Part shown: in pieces, positions 8,707-15,268 of the stretch
Numbering within the stretch: position 1 is the stretch's first letter
Layout of the letters: every line of letters starts with the position of its first letter
NCBI RefSeq assembly: GCF_020442045.1
Contig: NZ_JAGRLA010000002.1
Span: forward strand, 1 to 64,000
Direction: 5' to 3'
DNA: 64,000 nt
From: Bauldia sp.
GTDB lineage: Bacteria; Pseudomonadota; Alphaproteobacteria; Rhizobiales; Kaistiaceae
Notes under the pieces: model-generated
What the model was told of the DNA's origin: nothing
Databases searched by the model: none
What the model saw: the letters and a program-made list of their open reading frames with translations, nothing else
Translations under genes and position numbers: made by a program

Positions 8707-9126
8707 ATGGCCATCTTGACCATCGACGACTTCCAGCCGACGCAGATCCGCGGCATCTACCGGCATCCGCTGCTGGGCAGGGTGCGGATATCCATCCCCT
8801 TCGAGGACCTCGCCGCCAGGCTCGACGCGGAGGACTTCAGGGAGATCGAGCCGGGGATCTTCACGCATGACGGAATGCCCGGCCTCAGGTTGTATGCGCG
8901 TCCCGGCCAGACGGTGGCGGAGGTCTTCGCCGAATTCGATCCCGCCGTCCGGGCACGGGGCGAGCCGGCGGCGGTCGCGGACACGTCTGCCGTCGACCGC
9001 CGGATGCTGCTCGACGCCACGATCGCCAGGGCGGCGGCCGAGATCGCGGCCGACGACACCGCCGACGCCGACCTCAAGGCGGCGGCGACACGCGAGCTGA
9101 CGCGGCTGGCGGCCGCCGTCCGCTAA
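8707..9126 (+). CDS. unknown 139-aa protein between spike and endolysin
   Basis: I do not recognise this protein. Residues 1-80 are compact and mixed (MAILTIDDFQPTQIRGIYRH...GIFTHDGMPGLRLYARPGQT). Residues 85-139 are alanine-rich and probably helical. There is no signal peptide or membrane segment. It lies 17 bases after the DUF2793 gene, with GAGGGAGATGAAA upstream of the ATG, so it is probably co-transcribed with the GTA genes. It could be a spike accessory or chaperone, but only position suggests this. About 210 bp without a supported gene follow. Confidence 0.6.
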   Translation: MAILTIDDFQPTQIRGIYRHPLLGRVRISIPFEDLAARLDAEDFREIEPGIFTHDGMPGLRLYARPGQTVAEVFAEFDPAVRARGEPAAVADTSAVDRRMLLDATIARAAAEIAADDTADADLKAAATRELTRLAAAVR

Positions 9127-9339
9127 CCGCGAAGCGACCAACGGTCGGCTGTCGCCGGCGTCCCGGTCCTGCTCGTCCATGCGAGCAAGCTCGGCCCGCG
9201 GGAGCCGTTGCGATCGGCTCGACGAGGCTGCGATCGAGGGCGGCGATCCGGCCGCGGCGAAGAACCGGTCGCGCCGCCGCCGCCGATGAGGTCCGGCCGT
9301 CACCCTCCCTGTATCGACCTGACATGAAAGAGAAATCCC

Positions 9340-10203
9340 ATGCGCGTGAGCGACAGGGGGCTGGCATTCATCGCCGGCCACGAAGGCGTCGTGACCCGGG
9401 CCTATCGGGACGTCGCCGGCGTCTGGACGATCGGCGTCGGCCATACCGCGGCCGCCGGCGCGCCGACGCCCCGGGCCGGAATGACGATCAGCCGGGGCGA
9501 GGCCTTGGCGATCCTTTCGCGCGACCTGCCGCGCTACGAGCGCCGGGTCGCGGCGGCTCTCGGCAACGTCCGTCAGCATGTCTTCGACGGCGCGACCTCC
9601 TTCGACTTCAACACCGGGGCCGTCCATCGCGCCTCCTGGGTCGCGGCTTTCCGGGCCGGTGACATGGCGGCGGCGCGGCTCGGACTGATGAAGTGGGTCA
9701 AGGCCGGCGGCCGCACCGTGAAGGGACTGGTCAGGCGCCGCGAGGCCGAGGGCCGGCTGATCTTTGCCGGAGACTATGGCGATCACGGCGGAGCGACAGG
9801 CTTGCCGGACGCGGCCGCCGACGTCAGAGCCTGGCAGAGCCAGCTTGCCACGATCGGATTCGATCCCGGCCCGCTCGACGGGATCGCGGGACCACGAACA
9901 AGGGCGGCGGTGCTCGCCTATCAACGCGCCCACGACGACCTTGTCGTCGACGGCATCGTCGGACCCGCGACACGGGCGAGCCTCGCCCGCGACATCGCCG
10001 CGCGAGAAAGGATGCGGCAGGTCGGCGGCGGCGCCATTGCCTCGGTGATCCTCGGCGGGACCGCGGGGGCCGCTGCCGAGGGCGATCCGCTCGCCTGGGC
10101 GATGCTTGCCGCCATGGCCGTGCTGGTCCTCGCCGGCGGCATTTTCGCCTGGCGCTATCGCGGCGAATTGCGCCGCTTCTTCCGCACCATCAAAGGAGCA
10201 TAG
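9340..10203 (+). CDS. T4-type endolysin with peptidoglycan-binding domain and C-terminal membrane anchor
   Basis: A 287-aa protein. Residues 1-145 are a GH24 muramidase: Glu15, Asp24 and Thr30 have the same 9- and 6-residue spacing as the catalytic triad of T4 lysozyme (E11, D20, T26). Residues about 160-215 form a PG_binding_1 domain (LDGIAGPRTRAAVLAYQRAH). Residues about 245-270 are a hydrophobic membrane segment with a basic tail (FAWRYRGELRRFFRTIKGA). It would cut the murein of the producing cell to release GTA particles. The C-terminal anchor is not part of a standard phage lysozyme. A small membrane protein follows after two bases. Confidence 0.88.
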   Translation: MRVSDRGLAFIAGHEGVVTRAYRDVAGVWTIGVGHTAAAGAPTPRAGMTISRGEALAILSRDLPRYERRVAAALGNVRQHVFDGATSFDFNTGAVHRASWVAAFRAGDMAAARLGLMKWVKAGGRTVKGLVRRREAEGRLIFAGDYGDHGGATGLPDAAADVRAWQSQLATIGFDPGPLDGIAGPRTRAAVLAYQRAHDDLVVDGIVGPATRASLARDIAARERMRQVGGGAIASVILGGTAGAAAEGDPLAWAMLAAMAVLVLAGGIFAWRYRGELRRFFRTIKGA

Positions 10204-10205
10204 AG

Positions 10206-10415
10206 ATGCTGTCCCGACTTTCCCGCGCGCTTCGTCCGGTCAAGGGCTGGAAGACCATGGGCTTCTCCGTTGCGATCGCGGTCGCGGGCGCCTTGCAAGC
10301 CACAGATTGGACGACCATCGTCGCGCCGTCGCAGGTCGGACCGACGCTGCTGGCGATCGGCGTGGTCGTCGCCGTGCTCCGGGCGGTGACCGACGGACCG
10401 GTCGGCAGGAAGTGA
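10206..10415 (+). CDS. small holin-like membrane protein (69 aa)
   Basis: It starts with MLSRLSRALRPVKGWK and has two hydrophobic stretches: about 17-28 (MGFSVAIAVAGA) and 43-60 (VGPTLLAIGVVVAVLRAV). The ends are basic. The start lies two bases after the endolysin stop with a GGAGCATAGAG leader. Size, topology and position directly after an endolysin suggest a holin or holin-like partner. No sequence family is recognised with certainty, and a short phage-type membrane protein of other function is possible. Confidence 0.6.
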   Translation: MLSRLSRALRPVKGWKTMGFSVAIAVAGALQATDWTTIVAPSQVGPTLLAIGVVVAVLRAVTDGPVGRK

Positions 10416-10448
10416 GCCTGCTGCGGGAATGAACCGCGGGCGTCACCC

Positions 10449-10466
10449 GTATTCAGCCGGTATTCA
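10449..10466 (+). promoter_or_regulatory. PhoP-box-like direct repeat ahead of the feuN/feuP/feuQ-like genes
   Basis: GTATTCA occurs at 10449-10455 and again at 10460-10466, an 11-bp period or one helical turn. OmpR/PhoP-family regulators bind tandem half-sites with this spacing. It lies 26 bp before the ATG of the PepSY-like gene and may be an autoregulatory FeuP site. The binding is inferred. Confidence 0.4.
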
Positions 10467-10491
10467 TAAACGGGGCGCTATCAGGAACGGC

Positions 10492-10812
10492 ATGTTCGGA
10501 AAAACCCTGCCAGCCTTGCTCTTCGGTCTGGCCCTGCTGCTGGCGGGGGCGGCGGTTCCGGTCGATCTCGCCGAGGCGGCGAATTGCATGTCGGACCGCG
10601 ACGCCCGCTCCGCCGTGCAATCGGGCGACGCGGTGTCGCTGTCGAAAATGATCAAGCGCATCCGTTCAGCCACCGGCGGCGAGATCGTGCCGCCGCCGAA
10701 GCTCTGCAAGCAGGGCAAGCGGCTGGTCTATGTCGTCAACGTCCTCGCGCCCGACGGCAAGGTGACGAAACTGACGGTCGATGCGGCAAGCGGTAATATC
10801 CTGGGCAAGTAG
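10492..10812 (+). CDS. secreted PepSY-like protein, FeuN candidate
   Basis: A 106-aa protein with a signal peptide (MFGKTLPALLFGLALLLAGA, cleavage near AEA-AN at about residue 31), then a short PepSY-like domain (CMSDRDARSAVQSGDAVSL, ending KLTVDAASGNILGK) with two cysteines that could pair. I chose the ATG at 10492, which has AGGAA upstream and begins directly with the signal peptide; an in-frame ATG at 10429 would put 21 polar residues before it. It lies 26 bp before the response regulator. In Sinorhizobium the small periplasmic protein FeuN sits next to feuP and restrains FeuQ. That identity is inferred from location and domain type. Confidence 0.65.
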   Translation: MFGKTLPALLFGLALLLAGAAVPVDLAEAANCMSDRDARSAVQSGDAVSLSKMIKRIRSATGGEIVPPPKLCKQGKRLVYVVNVLAPDGKVTKLTVDAASGNILGK

Positions 10813-10838
10813 CAAGATTCGTTCGAAGGAGGGCGGCG

Positions 10839-11510
10839 ATGCGGGTCCTGATCGTTGAGGATGATGCCGATCTCAACCGGCAGCTCGCAACGGCGATGAA
10901 GGAAGCAGGCTACGCGGTCGATACCGCGACGGACGGCGAGGAAGGCCATTTCCTCGGCGATACCGAGCCGTATGACGCGGTGGTGCTCGATATCGGCCTG
11001 CCGCAGCTCGACGGCATCAGCGTCCTCGAGCAATGGCGGCGTGCCGGCCGGACCATGCCGGTGCTGCTGCTCACCGCCCGCGACCGCTGGAGCGACAAGG
11101 TGCAGGGAATCGATGCCGGCGCCGACGACTATGTCGCCAAGCCCTTCCATATCGAGGAGGTGCTCGCCCGGATTCGCGCCCTGGTACGGCGGGCGGCGGG
11201 CCATGCCTCGAACGAGATCGAATGCGGGCCGGTGCGGCTCGATGCCAAGGCCGGCCGGGTGACGGTCGACGGCAATCCGGTCAAGCTCACCTCCCACGAA
11301 TACAAGGTGCTCGAATACCTGATGCTCCACCGCGAGCGGGTGGTCTCGCGCACCGAGCTGATCGAGCATCTCTACGACCAGGATTTCGACCGCGACTCCA
11401 ACACCATCGAGGTGTTCGTCGGCCGCCTGCGCAAGAAGGTCTCCGCCGACCTGATCGAGACCGTGCGCGGCCTCGGCTACCGGCTCGTCGCGCCGGGTGA
11501 TGCGGCGTAA
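10839..11510 (+). CDS. feuP: OmpR/PhoP-family response regulator FeuP
   Basis: A 223-aa protein: receiver domain (residues 1-115) with acidic pair Asp8/Asp9, phospho-acceptor Asp51 (VVLDIGLP), Thr79 and Lys101, then a winged-helix DNA-binding domain (about 125-220; SHEYKVLEYLM and a C-terminal VRGLGYRL). The sensor gene overlaps its end. In Rhizobium, feuPQ lie beside cycHJKL, as here, and in Sinorhizobium they control cyclic glucan export in response to osmolarity. Those roles are transferred by family and context. GGAGGGCGGCG provides a good ribosome binding site. Confidence 0.82.
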   Translation: MRVLIVEDDADLNRQLATAMKEAGYAVDTATDGEEGHFLGDTEPYDAVVLDIGLPQLDGISVLEQWRRAGRTMPVLLLTARDRWSDKVQGIDAGADDYVAKPFHIEEVLARIRALVRRAAGHASNEIECGPVRLDAKAGRVTVDGNPVKLTSHEYKVLEYLMLHRERVVSRTELIEHLYDQDFDRDSNTIEVFVGRLRKKVSADLIETVRGLGYRLVAPGDAA

Positions 11511-12861
11511 TTCGCTTTCCTTCCGCCTGATCGCCGCGGCGGCGCTGTGGAGCGTCGTCGCGCTCGTCGCCGCCGGGCTGATCCTCACCAACCTCTATCG
11601 CGAGACGGTCGAACGCGCCTTCGACGAGCGGCTCAGCGTCTATCTCCGGACGCTGGTCGGCAACCTCGCCGAGCAGGACCCGGCCAATCTCTCCGACCCC
11701 GGAAATCTCGGCGAGCCGCGCTTCGAGCTGACCTATTCCGGCTGGTACTGGCAGGTGCGGGAGGCGGCGGAGGGGCCGGTGGTCCTCGCCTCGAAATCCC
11801 TCTTCACCGACACGCTGGATTTCGCCGAGGCGAGCGGCCAGACCGACTTCAACGGCATGGTGAGTGGCGCGCTGGTCGGACCCGACAACCAGTCGCTCCG
11901 CGCGCTGACGTTGACCGTGACGTTCGGCGACCACCGCTACGATGTCCTGGTCGCCGGTGACGCCGGCGAGACGGCGGATGAGATCCGCTCCTTCCGCCGC
12001 AGCGTGATCCTGACCCTGAGCGTCTTCGGCGTCGGGCTGGTGCTGGCGACCATGGCCCAGACCCGCTGGGGGCTGAGACCACTCGACAATGTCCGCCGCG
12101 GCCTGGCGGCGTTGCGGAGCGGCAAGGAGGCGCGGTTCGAGGGACCATTCCCGGCCGAAATCGAACCGCTTGCCAAGGAGTTGAACGCACTTCTTGAATC
12201 AAACCGGCAAATCGTCGAACGGGCCAGAACGCAGGTAGGCAACCTCGCCCACGCGCTGAAGACGCCGCTCAGCGTCATCACCAACGAGGCGCGGGCGGGC
12301 TCCGGCCCCCTTGCCGGGAAGGTCGCCGAGCAGGCCGAGATCATGCGCATGCAGGTCAACCACTATCTCGACCGCGCCCAGATCGCGGCGCGCTCCAAGG
12401 TGATCGGCGCGGTGACCGAGGTGACGCCGGCCGTGGCGAGCCTGGCGCGCGCCATGCGCCGCATCCACGAGGACCGTGACCTGGACCTGACGGTCGATTC
12501 GCCGGGCAATGCGCGGTTTGCCGGCGAGAAACAGGATTTCGAGGAGATCGTCGGCAACCTGGTCGACAATGCCTGCAAGTGGGCGAAGTCGACGGTGACG
12601 GTGGCGATCGACTATCAGTCGCCGGGCGCCGGCTCGCCGGGCAAGCTCGTAATCCTGATCGACGACGACGGGCCCGGGCTCACCCCGGCGCAGCGCGAAG
12701 AGGTGACGCGGCGCGGCCGCCGCCTCGACGAATCGAAGCCGGGCTCCGGCCTCGGCCTGTCGATCGTCACCGAGCTGGTCCAGCTCTACCAGGGGTCGTT
12801 CACCCTCGACGGCTCGCCGCTCGGCGGCCTGCGCGTCAAGGTCGACCTGCCGGCGGCGTGA
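11500..12861 (+). CDS. feuQ: sensor histidine kinase FeuQ (PhoQ-like)
   Basis: A 453-aa membrane kinase counted from the ATG at 11500; a GTG directly before it at 11497 is an equal alternative. Membrane segments lie at about 10-32 and 168-190, enclosing a periplasmic domain of about 135 residues. The phosphorylated His is at about 251 in NLAHALKTPLSV, the PhoQ-type variant with alanine before leucine. The ATP-binding domain has NLVDNACKWA, DDDGPGL and GSGLGLSIV. It overlaps feuP by 11 bases, so the two are translationally coupled. It probably senses an envelope or osmotic signal and may be restrained by the secreted PepSY-like protein encoded upstream. Confidence 0.82.
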   Translation: MRRNSLSFRLIAAAALWSVVALVAAGLILTNLYRETVERAFDERLSVYLRTLVGNLAEQDPANLSDPGNLGEPRFELTYSGWYWQVREAAEGPVVLASKSLFTDTLDFAEASGQTDFNGMVSGALVGPDNQSLRALTLTVTFGDHRYDVLVAGDAGETADEIRSFRRSVILTLSVFGVGLVLATMAQTRWGLRPLDNVRRGLAALRSGKEARFEGPFPAEIEPLAKELNALLESNRQIVERARTQVGNLAHALKTPLSVITNEARAGSGPLAGKVAEQAEIMRMQVNHYLDRAQIAARSKVIGAVTEVTPAVASLARAMRRIHEDRDLDLTVDSPGNARFAGEKQDFEEIVGNLVDNACKWAKSTVTVAIDYQSPGAGSPGKLVILIDDDGPGLTPAQREEVTRRGRRLDESKPGSGLGLSIVTELVQLYQGSFTLDGSPLGGLRVKVDLPAA

Positions 12862-12950
12862 GGCGGCAACAATCTCAATTCCGCCATCGTGACATGGGAC
12901 GAGCATCGTCCTAATGATTGCGGCTGTTCGTGTTTCGAGAGGCGAGGGGT

Positions 12951-13367
12951 ATGGCGCGCGTTCCGGCGCTGGCAGTGGCGGTTTCAGGTGTTCTGGCCCT
13001 TGCCGGGTGTAGCCAGACGACGACCGGTGCCCCGGAGGCGCTGGCGGTGACCGGCGATTCGATCGCCGGGACCAGCCCGGCCGAGGCGGCGGCGACCGCC
13101 GCCATCGGCATTCCTCTCGACAAATCGGCGGCACGCAAGGCGCATGAGGCGGAAATCCGCGCCCTCGAGCATGGCCGCACGGGCGTGCCGGTCGCCTGGC
13201 GGAGCGGCAAGTTCCGCGGCGAGGTGGTTCCCGGCGCGATGTATCAGGTCAACGCCTATACCTGCCGCGATTACACACAGACGGTCTATGTCAGTGGCCA
13301 GCCACCCCAGGCCACCCGCCAGAGCGCCTGCCGCCAGCCGGATGGAAGCTGGAAGGCGGTCAGCTAA
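12951..13367 (+). CDS. small lipoprotein, 17-kDa surface antigen/RT0821-like
   Basis: A 138-aa protein with a lipoprotein signal peptide: MARVPALAVAVSGVLALAGC, lipobox LAGC with Cys20. The C-terminal half (about 85-138; WRSGKFRGEVVPG, YTCRDYTQTVYV, then ACRQPDGSWK) resembles the RT0821/Lpp0805 surface protein domain at the end of alphaproteobacterial 17-kDa antigen-like lipoproteins. I chose the ATG at 12951 because GAGGCGAGGGG lies just upstream; a TTG 33 bases earlier would place extra residues before the signal peptide. It is monocistronic between feuQ and ccmI. Function is not known beyond envelope localisation. Confidence 0.72.
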   Translation: MARVPALAVAVSGVLALAGCSQTTTGAPEALAVTGDSIAGTSPAEAAATAAIGIPLDKSAARKAHEAEIRALEHGRTGVPVAWRSGKFRGEVVPGAMYQVNAYTCRDYTQTVYVSGQPPQATRQSACRQPDGSWKAVS

Positions 13368-13494
13368 GGCGGTGCGGCGATCTGCCGGGCACGGCCGCGG
13401 CAAATCGCTGCTAGATCAGGGCGCATGGCAGAGCCCCGTCGCCCGAGAATGGAAATGCGAGCCGGGCATTGGCGAATTGCGTTAGACGGACACG

Positions 13495-14625
13495 ATGATT
13501 TTCTGGGTGATCATGGCGGTTCTGGCGGCCTCCGTATCGCTGTCGGTGCTGATGCCCCTCTACCGGACCCGCCAGCTTGGGCGGCGGCTGGAAGAGCAGG
13601 AAATGTCGGTCTATCGCGACCAGCTCGGCGAGATCGACCGCGACGTGGAGCGGGGACTGATCGCCCCGTCCGAAGCCGAGGCGGCCCGCAACGAGATCGC
13701 CCGGCGGCTGATCAAGGCAGACGGCAGCAAGCCGGGGTCGGAGCAGGGGGCGGCCGCGACGCCGCGCGCCGAAAGGCCCCGCCAGGTCGCCGGCATCCTC
13801 GTCGTGGTGGTGATGCCGCTGGCCGCGATCGGCCTCTACCTGTGGGTCGGCTCGCCGAACCTTCCCGATGCGCCCCTCGAGGCGCGCCTGTCCGCGCCGC
13901 CGGCGGAGCAGGACACCGCCGCGCTGCTGGCGCGGGTCGAGAAGCACCTCGCCGACAACCCCGACGACGCGCAGGGCTGGCGGGTGCTGGCGCCGGTCTA
14001 TGCCCGCATGGGCCGCTACGACGAGGCCGCGACCGCCTACCGCAACATCGTCCGCCTGCTCGGCGGCACGGCGGAAAACGAGACCGCACTCGGCGAGGCC
14101 CTGGTCAGGGCCGACGGCGGCACGGTGACGGACGAGGCGAAAGCGGCCTTCGAACGCGCCCGGGCGCTCGATCCGCAGATGATCGGGCCGCGCTTCTATC
14201 TGGCGCTGGCAAAGGGGCAGGCGGGCGAGACGGAAGACGCGATCGCGGGCCTGCAGAAGCTGGTCGAGGATTCGCCGGCCGACGCGCCGTGGCTCGGCTC
14301 GGTCCGGCAGGTCATCGCCCACCTCGAATCGATCGGCGAGGCGCCGCGCGGCCCCTCCGCCGCCGACATCGAGGCGGCCGGCGGGATGGACGGCGAGGAC
14401 CGGGCGGCGATGATCGAGGGGATGGTGGCGCAGCTCGCCGACCGGCTGGAGGCGGAACCCGATGACGCATCCGGTTGGGCGCGGCTGGTGCGCTCCTATA
14501 TGGTTCTTGGACGGCCGGACGATGCCCGCGCCGCGCTCGACAAGGCGCGGGCGGCGCTGGCGGGTGACGAGGAGAAACTCGCCCGGGTCGAATCGGAAGC
14601 GGCCGCTTCCGGCCTGAGCGAGTGA
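13495..14625 (+). CDS. ccmI: cytochrome c maturation protein CcmI (CycH)
   Basis: A 376-aa membrane protein: N-terminal membrane helix (residues 1-20), a cytoplasmic leucine-zipper-like loop (RRLEEQEMSVYRDQLGEIDRD, then RNEIARRLIKAD), a second helix at about 100-120, and a periplasmic TPR domain to the C-terminus. The family delivers apocytochrome c to the CcmF/CcmH ligation complex. The TPR region shows the repeated 'A..AYRNIVRLLGG' and 'DPQMIGPRFYLALAKGQAG' units. First gene of ccmI-ccmE-ccmF-ccmH; ccmE follows after 21 bases. Confidence 0.93.
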   Translation: MIFWVIMAVLAASVSLSVLMPLYRTRQLGRRLEEQEMSVYRDQLGEIDRDVERGLIAPSEAEAARNEIARRLIKADGSKPGSEQGAAATPRAERPRQVAGILVVVVMPLAAIGLYLWVGSPNLPDAPLEARLSAPPAEQDTAALLARVEKHLADNPDDAQGWRVLAPVYARMGRYDEAATAYRNIVRLLGGTAENETALGEALVRADGGTVTDEAKAAFERARALDPQMIGPRFYLALAKGQAGETEDAIAGLQKLVEDSPADAPWLGSVRQVIAHLESIGEAPRGPSAADIEAAGGMDGEDRAAMIEGMVAQLADRLEAEPDDASGWARLVRSYMVLGRPDDARAALDKARAALAGDEEKLARVESEAAASGLSE

Positions 14626-14646
14626 GCGGTCGATGAAGGAGGTCGC

Positions 14647-15114
14647 ATGACCCGCAAGCAGCGCCGGCTGACGTTGATCGGGGTTGCCGGTGTGGTCCTG
14701 GCATGCGCGGCCGGGCTGGTGCTCTACGCCATGTCCGACCGGATCGTCTTTTTCAATTCGCCGAGCGACCTTGCCGAGAAGACCATGCCGCCCGGCACCC
14801 GGATCCGGCTCGGCGGGCTGGTGGTTACCGGCAGCGTCGTCAAGAGCGACGACGGCGGCGTGAAATTCGAGGTGACCGACGGCGCGGCGACGGTACCGGT
14901 CGCCTACAAGGGCATCCTTCCCGACCTCTTCGACGAAGGGCAGGGCGTGGTGGCCGAGGGCCTGGTCGGCGACGACGGGGTGTTTGCCGCCGATACCGTG
15001 CTTGCCAAGCACGACGAGAAATACATGCCGCGCGAGGTGGTCGACGCTCTGAAGGCACAAGGCGTGTGGCAGCATGACGGCACCATGCCGACCGAAGCGG
15101 CGGCGGCGAAATGA
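14647..15114 (+). CDS. ccmE: heme chaperone CcmE (CycJ)
   Basis: A 155-aa membrane-anchored periplasmic protein that holds heme covalently before passing it to CcmF. An N-terminal helix lies at about 8-30 and an OB-fold at 40-120. The conserved [10 protein letters not shown] motif has the heme-attaching His122 and the helper Tyr126. Length and motif fit the family. GAAGGAGG sits a few bases before the ATG. The gap to ccmF holds a REP-like element. Confidence 0.96.
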   Translation: MTRKQRRLTLIGVAGVVLACAAGLVLYAMSDRIVFFNSPSDLAEKTMPPGTRIRLGGLVVTGSVVKSDDGGVKFEVTDGAATVPVAYKGILPDLFDEGQGVVAEGLVGDDGVFAADTVLAKHDEKYMPREVVDALKAQGVWQHDGTMPTEAAAAK

Positions 15115-15143
15115 CGGCCGCATCGGCATTTTGGTCGGCGCGT

Positions 15144-15249
15144 GCTTCGAGTCTCGCTCCGCTCGCACCTCAGCATGGCGGGGGGGAATGCCTGGGCGTC
15201 TATCCTCGCCATCCTGAGGTGCCCGGCGGAGCCGGGCCTCGAAGGACGC
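15144..15249. repeat. REP-like paired inverted element, copy 2
   Basis: The left half at 15144-15180 (gcttcgagtctcgctccgct...) and the inverted right half at 15208-15249 are separated by 27 bp. The right half has an internal hairpin, cccggc-gga-gccggg at 15222-15236. It lies between ccmE and ccmF, 19 bp before the ccmF start. The complete pair could form a large stem-loop in ccm mRNA. Confidence 0.85.
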
Positions 15250-15268
15250 TAAGCCGGGACGGGAAAGC

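Noticed and set aside
1-10415. Ordinary prophage
   Set aside because: Gene order, the short tape measure and TIGR02217-02219 plus TIM-barrel proteins are GTA-specific, and no integrase, repressor or attachment site was seen, although the left half lies outside the window.
12897-12911. Terminator after feuQ
   Set aside because: The stem ggacga/tcgtcc is only 6 bp and is not followed by a T tract.
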